A DNA stretch of 46,183 bases from an uncultured Francisellaceae bacterium (GCA_903907935.1 CAIVQA010000095.1:1-46183), one strand, 5' to 3'. Positions 34,726 through 46,001 are shown, counted from the stretch's first letter. The notes: a model not told the origin generated them from the letters alone. Translations and numbers: made by a program.

Positions 34726-35225
34726 AATTTAATCACTTTTTGAAATAAATGTAAAAAAGCACACACTAATGGCCAAGCAATGGTACTCATAGGAACAACT
34801 GCCCAATACAACATATTAGCTGGTGGATGATGAAGGTATAATTGAATCCACAATTTTATTAATTGACTAATGCCAACTAACACCGCCACCATCAAAAATT
34901 GCTGCCACATGTTAAAAGATTTAAATCTAAAACACAATAGATCTGAAAAAAATGCAACTGGTATTAAACTTAAGCTAGTTATGCCTAATAAATTCCCTAA
35001 TAATAAATCAATAAAAATTCCTAGTATAAAAGTAAAAACTACCCCTACCAACTTTGGGATAAAAACAATCCAATAGATTAAAACCAAAGCCAACCAATTT
35101 GGCATTAACCATTTTAACTGATACGGCAATGGTAATATGTTCAACAACAATGCAATTATAAAAGTAATCCATAAGATAACTATGGTACTAAAACCTTTTG
35201 TTAAATAATTTTTCCAATAACTCAT
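34719..35225 (-). CDS. mreD: Rod shape-determining protein MreD
   Basis: 168 residues with five or six predicted membrane helices, the normal MreD size. It contains PNWLALVLIYWIVFIPKLVG near residue 40 and a typical hydrophobic pattern. It lies 8 bp after mreC and overlaps yhdP. MreD bridges MreC and the elongasome in the inner membrane. Confidence 0.93.
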   Translation of the reverse strand: MSYWKNYLTKGFSTIVILWITFIIALLLNILPLPYQLKWLMPNWLALVLIYWIVFIPKLVGVVFTFILGIFIDLLLGNLLGITSLSLIPVAFFSDLLCFRFKSFNMWQQFLMVAVLVGISQLIKLWIQLYLHHPPANMLYWAVVPMSTIAWPLVCAFLHLFQKVIKFC

Positions 35226-35233
35226 CTCAAACC

Positions 35234-37107
<1,874 letters not shown>

Positions 37108-37284
37108 CTATAATTTTTACATAAAATTTTCTATGGAATTCAAAGTGAATACGTTAACCTCTATATTAAAAAAACACAAGTAAATGATAGCACTCTTTTA
37201 ACATTTTGTGGTAAAAAAATATTAAACAGGTTTTACCAAAACTCTAACCGCATCAGTAAAAGTTATAAAAACAGCTTATATATT

Positions 37285-37511
37285 TCAAATTAAATTTTCT
37301 AGCTCTCTTGATTTTAAGCCAGTAAACTTGGCAATGGTTTTAATATCTACTTTAGCTTTTAACATCTTTTGTGCTATGGTTCTAGCTAGCTCTTGTCTAC
37401 CTTTTTGGATTCCCTTTTGTTCACCTTTTTGCATCAAATATTCTGCTACTGTACCCATAAATTGCCCCCTGCAAAGCTTTTGATCATATGTTCTTAGTTG
37501 TTTATAAAATT
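37285..37511 (-). pseudogene. 5'-truncated Rpn-family tail
   Basis: The minus frame from FYKQLRTYDQKLCRGQFMG to the stop matches the last 75 residues of the Rpn-type protein at 39347-40261. The DNA is almost identical over much of it: about 2 differences in 155 bp. Homology starts exactly at the stop codon of the ABC transporter gene. No nuclease domain is left, so it is a fragment. Confidence 0.85.
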
Positions 37512-39296
37512 CTATCTCGCAGCTATAAATCCAGCAGCCTGCATCTGCCACAGTTTATAAAAATGTCCATTATGATTGGCAAGCAATCCATCCAAAGAAC
37601 CATCCTCTATAATGTTACCATTTTCAAAAAAAATTATTCGATCCATGTTTTTTAGGGTTGATAATCTATGAGCCACCACGATGGTGGTTTTATTCTCCAT
37701 AATCTTAAGTAAATTTTGCTGTATATATTCTTCGGTGGCTGAATCTAATGCAGAAGTTGCCTCATCCATCAAAAGAATTGGGGAATTCTTAAGAAAAGCT
37801 CTAGCCATAGCTATTCTTTGTTTTTGCCCACCAGATAGTTTGACTCCTCGTTCACCTACCAAAGATTGATAACCATTTGGTAAATTAATAATAAAATCAT
37901 GACACTCAGCTTTTTTGGCAGCATGAATTACCTCTTTGTCACTAGCATTAATTTTAGCAAAACGAATATTATCCATAATCGAACGGTGAAATAATTCCGG
38001 ATCTTGCGGAATAACTGTTATTTGTTCTCTAAGAGAATTTTTAGTTACAGTTATTATATCTTGATCGTCTATTAAAATATTTCCAGCTTGAAGATCCATT
38101 AAACGTAAAATTAATTTAATTAATGTCGATTTTCCACCACCAGAATATCCAACTAATCCCACTTTTTCTGCATGACTTATAGATAAATTAAGTTCAACAA
38201 ACAAAGGTTTATTATTCCTAAAACAAAAAGAAACATTATTAAATTTAATTTCTCCTTTAGTGATAAGAATAGAAGGAGCTGCTGGTAAATCTATAATTTC
38301 ATAAGGATCTATAATAAAATGTAACGCTTGATTACAGATCCCAACTGATCTAGCAAACTGTTGCATTTGTTTACCAATATCATAAACAGCCCATAAAAAA
38401 GAAATAGATACACCTAATACTAAACTAAAATCACCTACCGTTACCAAATTTTTACTACGCTCATAAACTAACGCTATTAACATACATCCTATAAATATGG
38501 TAACACTTATACCTTGAAAAAAATTGACTTTTAAGTTATACCATCGTAAATTGCGATCTTGATCTGTAAGCTCACTTAGAACTTGATTTATATTTACAAC
38601 TTCGTAATCAATATTGGTAAAAAGCTTAGTATTCATAACATTAGATATAGAATCAGAAATAGTTCCAGCAAATCTAGAATTAGTTTCAGATAATTTTTGA
38701 GATAGATTATTTAATGGTTTAGATGCCAAATACGATAGATAAACAAAACAACCACCCCAGACAATAATAATTATACCAAATATAGAAGGCACCACAATAA
38801 ACAACATACTACTTGCTATAAGTAATGCAAAAACTCTAGGATAAAACCATTCGTTAACAGTTTGGATAATTATTTCTACATTATTAATCATATTAAATAT
38901 TTGTTGGGTTATGCTTCCTGCAAAATGATTTTGAAAAAAATCATAAGAATTATTCATTAAAAAACCAAACATATCCTTAGATATAGCTGATTTTATTGCT
39001 GGATATAACCGCAAATTAACATAACTATATAAATTCATATGCAATTGACTAAATATTTTCATAAAGACATATAATGTAGATGGGATTAATATGGCGTGAA
39101 TCATAGGAGTTTGAGTTGCATAATTTTGATATTTAACAACCGTATCTATAATCATTTTTAAAAAATAAGGAGTTAAAGACATTTCTATTGCCCAAGATAA
39201 TGCAACAATAAAAAATCCAAATAAACACCATTTTTTGTTTTTTAGATACTTCCAAATAAACTTAGTTATGGTATTGGGTAATTTTTGTTCCACCAT
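37512..39296 (-). CDS. ABC exporter (fused permease-ATPase, MsbA/multidrug type)
   Basis: 594 residues, full length. Six membrane helices in the first 320 residues, then an ATPase domain with Walker A GYSGGGKST, Q-loop VIPQDPELF, signature LSGGQKQRIAMARAF, and Walker B ILLMDEATSALD, then the H-loop VAHRLST. Such half-transporters dimerise and export lipids or drugs; the substrate is unknown. It is flanked on both sides by direct copies of the Rpn tail sequence, so it could be lost by recombination. The C-terminal GFIAAR ends precisely where the Rpn fragment begins. Confidence 0.92.
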   Translation of the reverse strand: MVEQKLPNTITKFIWKYLKNKKWCLFGFFIVALSWAIEMSLTPYFLKMIIDTVVKYQNYATQTPMIHAILIPSTLYVFMKIFSQLHMNLYSYVNLRLYPAIKSAISKDMFGFLMNNSYDFFQNHFAGSITQQIFNMINNVEIIIQTVNEWFYPRVFALLIASSMLFIVVPSIFGIIIIVWGGCFVYLSYLASKPLNNLSQKLSETNSRFAGTISDSISNVMNTKLFTNIDYEVVNINQVLSELTDQDRNLRWYNLKVNFFQGISVTIFIGCMLIALVYERSKNLVTVGDFSLVLGVSISFLWAVYDIGKQMQQFARSVGICNQALHFIIDPYEIIDLPAAPSILITKGEIKFNNVSFCFRNNKPLFVELNLSISHAEKVGLVGYSGGGKSTLIKLILRLMDLQAGNILIDDQDIITVTKNSLREQITVIPQDPELFHRSIMDNIRFAKINASDKEVIHAAKKAECHDFIINLPNGYQSLVGERGVKLSGGQKQRIAMARAFLKNSPILLMDEATSALDSATEEYIQQNLLKIMENKTTIVVAHRLSTLKNMDRIIFFENGNIIEDGSLDGLLANHNGHFYKLWQMQAAGFIAAR

Positions 39297-39346
39297 TTAA
39301 CAATTTACTCTAAATCCAAAATCAAACATTCGTACACTCTTTAAAT

Positions 39347-40261
39347 TTAAACTAACGTTTTTAGCTCAATCAATTTTAAGCCGGTAAACTTAGAAATAGC
39401 TTTAACGTCTACTTTAGCTTTTAACATCTTTTGTGCTATGGTTCTAGCTAACTCTTGTCTACCTTTTTGGATTCCCTTTTGTTCACCTTTTTGCATCAAA
39501 TATTCTGCTACTGTACCCATAAATTGCCCCCTGCAAAGCTTTTGATCATATGTTTTTAGTTGTTTATAAAATTTTTGTTTATCGCTAACATTAGCAACCT
39601 TATACAAATAATTTAATATTGCTTGCTTGTATTCTAAAATATTAGTCTCTTTTAATAATCTTCTCAATTCACTATTATTCACAAAAAAATCTTTAATATA
39701 AATATTTTTTTGCACAAATTCTAACAAATTAATTACTTTGTGTTTCCCAAGAATTTCTTGATTAGTTATTTGATTAAGAGCCACTAATTTATGTGGGACA
39801 TTAAATAATTGTTTAGCTAAACTAACATCCGGAAATTTATCAAAAAATCTATATAATTTTGAATATGGTTTTTGACCAGTATAATAAATTATGGCGAAAG
39901 CCAATGGTAATTTTTTGATGCTTTTATACTGCTTTAAGTGTTTTTGTATTATTAAATTCAAATAATTATGCAACCTAAGTGGCATTATAGAATTTACATT
40001 AGACTCATGTTCAATTAATAAATATAATAAATCATTAGAATCTTTGTTGTTATTTTTAAAAAACACTTTATAAATTAGATCTGAGTTATATTTTTGTAAA
40101 TCATTAGTAACAAAATTTTCACTGCATAATACAAGCGTATACAGATTAATTAAATCTAAAATGTTTTTCGGTAAATGTATCTCAAAAAAATTTTTAGCAA
40201 CTTTTAGACAACTTAAACTACTTTTAAATACTGCATCGTGTGGTTGATCAAGGGTTTTCAT
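39347..40261 (-). CDS. Rpn family recombination-promoting nuclease/putative transposase
   Basis: 304 residues. The PD-(D/E)XK-fold Rpn family (formerly transposase_31): start DQPHDAVFKSSLSCLKVAKN, then the core LLYLLIEHESNVNSIMPLRL with the catalytic-region Glu, and YYTGQKPYS. The C-terminal KGEQKGIQKGRQELARTIAQ is the typical charged tail. These proteins are DNA endonucleases that increase recombination. Two truncated copies of its 3' part lie nearby (37285 and 40949). Confidence 0.9.
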   Translation of the reverse strand: MKTLDQPHDAVFKSSLSCLKVAKNFFEIHLPKNILDLINLYTLVLCSENFVTNDLQKYNSDLIYKVFFKNNNKDSNDLLYLLIEHESNVNSIMPLRLHNYLNLIIQKHLKQYKSIKKLPLAFAIIYYTGQKPYSKLYRFFDKFPDVSLAKQLFNVPHKLVALNQITNQEILGKHKVINLLEFVQKNIYIKDFFVNNSELRRLLKETNILEYKQAILNYLYKVANVSDKQKFYKQLKTYDQKLCRGQFMGTVAEYLMQKGEQKGIQKGRQELARTIAQKMLKAKVDVKAISKFTGLKLIELKTLV

Positions 40262-40356
40262 TTAATACCAAACTAATTTATAAAAATTATAATTGGCATT
40301 ATTATTGGTTATATTTAATTATTTTATAATCACAATTTTACTAATAAGGAACACGC

Positions 40357-40376
40357 TATGAAGAGCTTGCTTCATA
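40357..40376. other. Short hairpin with a seven-codon mini-ORF
   Basis: TATGAAG (40357-40363) pairs with CTTCATA (40370-40376). On the plus strand AAGGA followed 8 nt later by ATG opens a seven-codon frame (MKSLLHK, stop). No plus-strand gene follows, so it may be the leftover start of a lost gene. Otherwise the gap 40262-40426 shows nothing. Confidence 0.25.
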
Positions 40377-40426
40377 AGTAAAGTAGAATTTATTTGTTAT
40401 TAGACTATTCATAAAATATTCTAGTT

Positions 40427-40918
40427 TTAAATTTTAATCCCAACATAAACATCAAGTATTATATTATTACGATCTCTAGCACGCTCATCATAAATCTCAA
40501 AATCAGCAAGATATGCTCTTTCTCCTCCGAATTCTTCAGAAGTCATTTTCCAAATTCTTTGCCAAACACTTTTACATACATAAGGCATAGATCCTGGACC
40601 ATTTGTAAATTTTACATAATTTTGAGCTGGTATAGTTAATTTAGTAAAACCTTCTGGTAAATCATCAAAAGATATTACATTTTCACCAATAAAATAAGTA
40701 TAATCACCTGTAACATCACTTGCATAATCAGTATAAACACAATAAGTAGTTCCTGGTTTTTGACGATCAACAATTTTTTCTGATAATTCTTCACCAAAAT
40801 ATTTTTGAACCATTGAAAGAATTTTAGAAGTTAGCGGATCTATTTCTAATGTATTATTAGTTCTTGCCATAATACCAACTAGCTTAATTTCTGGTAACTG
40901 AATTGTTGTTTTTTGCAT
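40427..40918 (-). CDS. GyrI-like/AraC effector-binding domain protein
   Basis: 163 residues. A stand-alone GyrI-like small-molecule-binding domain: LPEIKLVGIMARTNN start, YCVYTDYASDVTGDYTYFIG, LTIPAQNYVKF, VWQRIW and DFEIYDERA all match this fold. There is no DNA-binding domain. Such proteins bind cationic or hydrophobic drugs or hydrolyse cyclopropanoids in some families; here the ligand is unknown. The truncated Rpn tail lies just upstream. Confidence 0.85.
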   Translation of the reverse strand: MQKTTIQLPEIKLVGIMARTNNTLEIDPLTSKILSMVQKYFGEELSEKIVDRQKPGTTYCVYTDYASDVTGDYTYFIGENVISFDDLPEGFTKLTIPAQNYVKFTNGPGSMPYVCKSVWQRIWKMTSEEFGGERAYLADFEIYDERARDRNNIILDVYVGIKI

Positions 40919-40948
40919 TATTTAATTCCTATGATTTTTTTAAATATT

Positions 40949-41050
40949 TTAACAAAATTTTTCTATCTCTATTGGGTTTAAGTCTGCAAACTTAGAAATA
41001 GTTTTAACATCTACTTTAACTTTTAACATTTTTTGTGCTATGGTTCTAGA
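40949..41050 (-). pseudogene. Second, shorter Rpn tail fragment
   Basis: The minus frame encodes RTIAQKMLKVKVDVKTISKF and a short end, matching the last 32 residues of the Rpn protein with more divergence than the 37285 copy. Its 5' border coincides with the stop codon of the LRR/F-box-like gene (41046-41048). Confidence 0.8.
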
Positions 41051-41783
41051 TCTTCAAATTTAAAAGTTTTCTTACAAATTTAACCTTATTATTTGAGCTT
41101 AAAGTACAATGTATATATCCTAGGCAACGCAATATTTCCATAATAACATCTTCAGGTAAACTTCCTACAGTAAAGATGGTTGTTGCTTTATATTTTTGTG
41201 ATTTCAATCCATCCCAATAAAATAATACCGCATTGGTTGCCATCTTGTTTAGATTAGCTTGTCTATTGTGATCTTCTACAACCTTATATAACTGTTGGCT
41301 TTGTGTTTTGTCAAAGTAGTTCTCGGTTAAATCAAGATTCTGCAAACTACTACTTTTTGATATTGTATTACATAAAAATTGAAAACTAGTTTCATCTAAA
41401 AAACCAAGTTCATTGTTTGATAAACTAAGTGTATGCAGACTGTAACATCTTGAAAAAATATCGCTTAAAATTTGTAGATATTCTATTTTTAAAGTACCGA
41501 AATCATTAAGATCAAGGTAAATCTTTTGTAAACCACAACTTTGCGGTATAGAATCACCAAATGCTTGGAAACTGGAAATACTTAAATTATTATCAAAATA
41601 TTTCCAATTAAAGTAATTATAACTTAAGTTAATTATTTCCAATCCATGACACTGCGATAGAGCGTTTTTTAAAGTTTGGAAAGAAGATATATTTAAGTTA
41701 CGAAAATTGTTACCACTCAAGTCAAGTATCCGTAAACTATTAAGTTCGTGACTAGAAAGTTTTAAAAAATCATTTAATTGCAT
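41046..41783 (-). CDS. LRR protein with F-box-like C-terminal motif
   Basis: 245 residues. Four or five LRRs (RILDLSGNNFRNL, IINLSYNYF, TLSLSNNELG, NLDLTENYF) occupy residues about 15-165. After a linker, SLPEDVIMEILRCLGY at 208-223 resembles the core of an F-box (LPxExxxxIxxxL), which in host cells recruits SKP1 of ubiquitin ligases. An LRR-plus-F-box layout would be a mimic of host ubiquitin-ligase subunits, used by several intracellular bacteria. The order is reversed relative to most eukaryotic F-box-LRR proteins. The C-terminus may be shortened by the Rpn fragment. A half element A lies 4 bp upstream. Confidence 0.65.
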   Translation of the reverse strand: MQLNDFLKLSSHELNSLRILDLSGNNFRNLNISSFQTLKNALSQCHGLEIINLSYNYFNWKYFDNNLSISSFQAFGDSIPQSCGLQKIYLDLNDFGTLKIEYLQILSDIFSRCYSLHTLSLSNNELGFLDETSFQFLCNTISKSSSLQNLDLTENYFDKTQSQQLYKVVEDHNRQANLNKMATNAVLFYWDGLKSQKYKATTIFTVGSLPEDVIMEILRCLGYIHCTLSSNNKVKFVRKLLNLKI

Positions 41784-41786
41784 AAA

Positions 41787-41812
41787 TATATTCTCATATA
41801 ATGAGTTTTCGG
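41787..41812. repeat. Half copy of element A
   Basis: TATTCTCATATAATGAGTTT resembles the left end of element A copy 3 (TATTCTCAGTTAATGAGTTT) and continues as TCGG, but no right arm follows. It lies 4 bp before the LRR/F-box-like start codon. Confidence 0.6.
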
Positions 41813-41889
41813 TCTCATATACGGATAAGTATAGATTATAGGAAGTGGTTCTAAGGTTCTAACAAAAACCTGGGCTATAATCAAAAAAT

Positions 41890-42783
41890 ATGAAATTGGA
41901 CCAATCAACTATAAAAAAATACATATTAATTAGTTCTATTACTTTAATCTGTTTATTTAGCTTTAGTTACTGGATATATGGTAACTTTTATATTAATACA
42001 GATGACGCTTACATAAATGCCCATATAGTACAAACTTCCCCTAGAATTACTGGAAAGGTTAAGCATCTTTATGTTGAAAATAATCAATATATAAAATCTG
42101 GGGAACTATTATTCGACTTAGAAACCGAAACTTTTGAGGCATCTTTAGCAGAAGCTAAAGCCGGATTGAACATTGCTGAAGCAAAACTAAAAGTAGCTCA
42201 ACTAACTGCAGATCGTACCTTAGAATTATTAAAAACTAATGCTACTTCCGCTCAAGATGGTGATATCGCAAAAGGAAATCTTGAAGCAGCTATAGCCCAA
42301 AGAGACATGAGTAAAGCTTTTGTCGACTCTGCAGAATTAAACTTACAATATACTAGTATTTATGCTGCAACTAGCGGATGGGTAACTAATATGACCTTAA
42401 GAGTTGGGGATAGTGTTATAGCTAATCAACCACTTTTTGCATTAGTAAGCGATCAAAAATTTTGGGTAGATGCTAATTTTAAAGAAGATCAATTAGAAAA
42501 TATTGTAGAAGGACAAAAAGCAGATATTAAAGTTGATATGTATCCAGATCGTCATTTTATTGGAATGGTTGAAAGCTTTAGTAGCGGTACTGGTAATGCA
42601 TTTTCATTATTACCTCCAGAAAATGCTACAGGTAATTGGGTAAAAGTAACTCAACGAGTACCAGTACGTATTAAAGTTATTAATACCGATCCTAGATACC
42701 CCTTAAGAGTTGGAACATCTGCAAGTGTTAGTATCCACGTTAACCCTTTTAAAAAATCTCATAAAAAACACGAATACAAGTAA
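41890..42783 (+). CDS. emrA: EmrA/HlyD-family membrane fusion protein
   Basis: 297 residues. An N-terminal membrane helix (about 9-30) is followed by the EmrA signature TDDAYINAHIVQTSPRITGK, a shortened coiled-coil hairpin (80-160) and the barrel with KFWVDANFKEDQLENI. It is shorter than E. coli EmrA (390). It should link the EmrB pump to an outer-membrane channel. The start has no clear ribosome-binding site. Confidence 0.9.
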   Translation: MKLDQSTIKKYILISSITLICLFSFSYWIYGNFYINTDDAYINAHIVQTSPRITGKVKHLYVENNQYIKSGELLFDLETETFEASLAEAKAGLNIAEAKLKVAQLTADRTLELLKTNATSAQDGDIAKGNLEAAIAQRDMSKAFVDSAELNLQYTSIYAATSGWVTNMTLRVGDSVIANQPLFALVSDQKFWVDANFKEDQLENIVEGQKADIKVDMYPDRHFIGMVESFSSGTGNAFSLLPPENATGNWVKVTQRVPVRIKVINTDPRYPLRVGTSASVSIHVNPFKKSHKKHEYK

Positions 42784-42816
42784 GGAAAGTACACCCCTTA
42801 CCAATAGGTACTAAAA

Positions 42817-44313
42817 ATGGAATTTAACCGAATTTTAATTATTGCTTCAATTATGGTAGCAACTTTAATGCAAGCATTAGATATGACTATCGTAAATGTA
42901 GCTTTACCTCATATGCAAGGCTCCTTAAGTGCCAAACCAGATCAAATTACTTGGATCTTAACAAGTTATATGGTCGCATCTGCTATTTTTATGCCATTAA
43001 CCGGTTACTTTACCGATATATTAGGACAAAAAAAATATTTAATGATTAGTATTGGGGGATTTGTTATATCTTCTGCATTATGTGGACTTTCCATAAATAT
43101 TACCCAAATAGTGATTTTCCGTTTACTACAAGGAATATTCGGAGCAGCTATAGTGCCTTTATCTCAAACCATTATGACAAACCTTTTCTCCGATCAAGAT
43201 CGTGGTAAAGCTATGGCAATATGGGGAGTCGGTGTTATGGTAGGACCAATTATTGGACCTACTTTGGGTGGATATATAACCGAATTAGCAACTTGGCGGT
43301 GGAATTTTTATATTAACGTTCCAATAGGAATTGTATGCCTGTTATTACTTTGGCAAAATTTACCTAGTTCATCAACAAAATCACGTAATATAGATTGGAC
43401 TGGACTTATCCTAATATCTATATCTATTGGTGCATTACAATATTTTCTAGATCGCGGTAACCAAGTAGATTGGTTTGAATCAAAAGAAATTTGCATTGCA
43501 ACATTCTTATCAATTATTAGTTTTTTAGGATTTATGTTACACAATCTTGTAAAAAAAGATAAAAAAACAGTTTTTGATTTAAGTATTTTTTCAGATCGAA
43601 ATTTTGCTATCTCTAGCACATTACTTGCTATGTTTGGGCTTGGACTGTTTGGCTCTATGGTTATATTGCCAATGCTGCTAGAAAATTTATTCGATTACCC
43701 TGTAATTACTACTGGATTAGTTATGGCTCCTAGAGGTATCACCACTATGTGTAGTATGATAATAGTAGGGATCCTTATTAAAAAAATTGATGCTAGATTT
43801 TTAATTTTAACTGGTATTATCATAGGTTCTATTGGCACGTATCTTGGAACCTATTACAGTTTATACGTAAGCCCAGGATGGTTTGTAGGCCCCATTATGT
43901 TACAAGGTCTCGGACTAGGAATGGTTTTTGTACCTCTAACCACTGTTGCTTTCGCAACTTTACCAGTAAATACAAGATCAGAAGCATCAGGACTATTTAG
44001 TCTACTAAGAACCATAGGTGGTTCTATCGGGATCTCTATTGTTTCAACTTTATTAATAAGAGAAGAACAAACCGCATGGAATCAACTAGGTGGTTTTATT
44101 AACCCTTTTAATCCTGCTCTTGTTACTCGTATAGAACACTGGCACCAATCAATAATAACTGTACCGACTAAATCAAGCTCCACAATATTAGCTTTATCTT
44201 TAGCTAGACAATCACAAATGCAAGCATTTGTAAATATTTATGCATTTATAACTATTAGCTTTTTGGTTATGATTCCTTTAATATTTTTACTAAAAAAACC
44301 AAAAACATATTGA
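42817..44313 (+). CDS. emrB: EmrB-type MFS drug exporter (DHA2)
   Basis: 498 residues with about fourteen predicted membrane helices, as in the DHA2 family. DMTIVNVALPHMQG near the start, the motif-A-like GYFTDILGQKKYL, and motif C WGVGVMVGPIIGPTLGGYI are all present. It should pump hydrophobic compounds out together with the adjacent EmrA. It starts 34 bp after emrA and ends 5 bp before the methyltransferase gene. Confidence 0.93.
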   Translation: MEFNRILIIASIMVATLMQALDMTIVNVALPHMQGSLSAKPDQITWILTSYMVASAIFMPLTGYFTDILGQKKYLMISIGGFVISSALCGLSINITQIVIFRLLQGIFGAAIVPLSQTIMTNLFSDQDRGKAMAIWGVGVMVGPIIGPTLGGYITELATWRWNFYINVPIGIVCLLLLWQNLPSSSTKSRNIDWTGLILISISIGALQYFLDRGNQVDWFESKEICIATFLSIISFLGFMLHNLVKKDKKTVFDLSIFSDRNFAISSTLLAMFGLGLFGSMVILPMLLENLFDYPVITTGLVMAPRGITTMCSMIIVGILIKKIDARFLILTGIIIGSIGTYLGTYYSLYVSPGWFVGPIMLQGLGLGMVFVPLTTVAFATLPVNTRSEASGLFSLLRTIGGSIGISIVSTLLIREEQTAWNQLGGFINPFNPALVTRIEHWHQSIITVPTKSSSTILALSLARQSQMQAFVNIYAFITISFLVMIPLIFLLKKPKTY

Positions 44314-44317
44314 TATT

Positions 44318-44908
44318 ATGATCTTACATGAAATGATCCAAACATATTTTGATACACTATATAATCCTTTAAATAGCGAGATTAAACAATCAATGTTTGG
44401 CAAGCCAAACGAAATTTATGGGGAATTATATTATTATAGTATTGTTAAATTGCTAAAATATTTAGAAATAACAGAAAAAGATCATTTTCTAGATGTAGGA
44501 TCTGGTTTAGGTAAACTAGTTTTTCAGATATTTCTTACAACTAAGGCTGCATCTGTTACCGGAATCGAAATAAACCATCAAAGATACAGCATTTCATGTA
44601 AAATAAGAGACCAATTAAAACAACAATTGCCTGGCATATTTAATGGAAGCAGAAGTTTAGATTTTTTATATGATGATTTTTTAAACTACAATTTTAGTAA
44701 TATAAATATTATATATGTATGTTCTCTGGTGTTTTCAATTGATCTTTTAAATGCCATTGGAAACAAAATAAATAATATGAATAGCGTAAAAAAAATAGTA
44801 TCTTTTCGAAAATTATCCAATCTTAATAAATTTAAATTAAGTAAAAAATTATTTTTGCACGGTACCTGGGACAAAGCGGCATGTTACATATATACTAATC
44901 ATACATGA
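44318..44908 (+). CDS. DOT1-like SAM-dependent methyltransferase
   Basis: 196 residues. Motif I DVGSGLGKLVFQ, preceded by YGELYYYSIVKLLKYLEI and followed by GIEI, matches the DOT1 (histone H3K79 methyltransferase) core: YGE, DxGSGxGxxxxQ, GIE. Later IIYVCSLVFSIDLLNAI and KIVSFRKL fit the strand with NNFAF and the IVS(L) block, although NNFAF itself is replaced. No other domain is present. A nuclear or chromatin target in a host is a hypothesis; a plain bacterial methyltransferase is the alternative. The last codons lie inside the left end of element A copy 5. It follows emrB by 5 bp. Confidence 0.6.
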   Translation: MILHEMIQTYFDTLYNPLNSEIKQSMFGKPNEIYGELYYYSIVKLLKYLEITEKDHFLDVGSGLGKLVFQIFLTTKAASVTGIEINHQRYSISCKIRDQLKQQLPGIFNGSRSLDFLYDDFLNYNFSNINIIYVCSLVFSIDLLNAIGNKINNMNSVKKIVSFRKLSNLNKFKLSKKLFLHGTWDKAACYIYTNHT

Positions 44909-45041
44909 GTTTTAGGTGCTCTAAAAAAACAAGGAGTGTTGTTTGAGCCTCTTCGGTCTCTAGTTGCTCTTTGCATTGCGAAAGGCGAGTTTCACGACTT
45001 GTTTTTTAGAGCACCTAAAACTCATGTATGATTAGTATATA
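44891..45041. repeat. Palindromic element A, copy 5 (medium form)
   Basis: TATACTAATCATACATGAGT (from 44891) and its complement ACTCATGTATGATTAGTATA (to 45041) begin 40-bp arms that pair except for one base of an A-run. The arms differ from copy 2 at four positions (CG to AT, C to A, T to C), each changed on both sides. The interior lacks the ATGTC hairpin and the CGCCC hairpin region. It starts within the methyltransferase gene and ends 15 bp before the next start. Confidence 0.92.
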
Positions 45042-45056
45042 CCAAGGAAGCTTAAT

Positions 45057-46001
45057 GTGGACTATAAATCATATTTAATTAACGAAATACCTAATTTAAT
45101 CCAAGAGAATAAAAATGATAAATATTTACATTCTTACAACTTAATAAGAATTAAACGATTTTTAATCCAAACTACAATGATATTCATATTTCAATTTATG
45201 ATTATCATTAATCTAATATTTTCATACCCACCATTACCAATGTATCCTCCAATTGGCATATCCTTTGTTATGTTTTACTTGTTTGGTAATAACGCTATAT
45301 TTGGGCTTTTATTGGGTGGATTTGGTGGCTATCTTTTAAAGGGATTAGCTATAGAAACAACTGTTTTATATTTAATAGCAGATCTTGGATGTGGTTATTT
45401 AGGTTCTGTTTTATGCCAAAATGTATTTTCTTCTGATATTAAGCCTTTTCTAAATTTACAAAATGGATTTAAATTTTTTAGAATAAATGCATTAATAACT
45501 TGTTTGATCTCCAGTTTAATAAGAATTAGCGCAGCCATTTCGATAAACCTTAATATTACTTTTTATGATTATATAAATCTATGGCTTTCTGATCTAAATG
45601 CTATATTAATACTTTCTAGTTTTTTATTATCTTGGTCATATATACCTTTTAGTAGAGAAAAAATTTCAGATCAAACTATTACAAAAATTCCAACAATAAC
45701 GTTGGGTGCCTTTATTATGTTGTCTGTGTTTTTTATGAAAAAAATTGAATTAGGCTATCTTATTATTGCTGCAATGATAATTGCCACATATGCTTCGAAG
45801 ATCTACGGTTATCTTATTGCTACTCTTCTATTATTTATAATATCCACCATATTCTTATCGTATTTTATTGCCGTTAAACAACAATATGTACAAAATTTTG
45901 GTCTAGAGTTATATACTTTAATTCCTGCGACATTATTAGTATTTGTTATTTGCATATTATATGCCGGATATTGCCACCATAGGAACATGCTCGTTCCATA
46001 G
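45057..46001 (+). CDS. MASE1-like integral membrane sensor protein
   Basis: 314 residues, about eight membrane helices. PPLPMYPPIGISFVMFYLFG, GLLLGGFGGYLLKG and WLSDLNAILILSSFLLSW fit the MASE1 membrane sensory domain. No cytoplasmic GGDEF, EAL or kinase domain follows; the protein ends right after the membrane region. It starts with GTG, preceded by AAGGAAG at 8 nt, and sits directly behind element A copy 5. Confidence 0.65.
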   Translation: MDYKSYLINEIPNLIQENKNDKYLHSYNLIRIKRFLIQTTMIFIFQFMIIINLIFSYPPLPMYPPIGISFVMFYLFGNNAIFGLLLGGFGGYLLKGLAIETTVLYLIADLGCGYLGSVLCQNVFSSDIKPFLNLQNGFKFFRINALITCLISSLIRISAAISINLNITFYDYINLWLSDLNAILILSSFLLSWSYIPFSREKISDQTITKIPTITLGAFIMLSVFFMKKIELGYLIIAAMIIATYASKIYGYLIATLLLFIISTIFLSYFIAVKQQYVQNFGLELYTLIPATLLVFVICILYAGYCHHRNMLVP

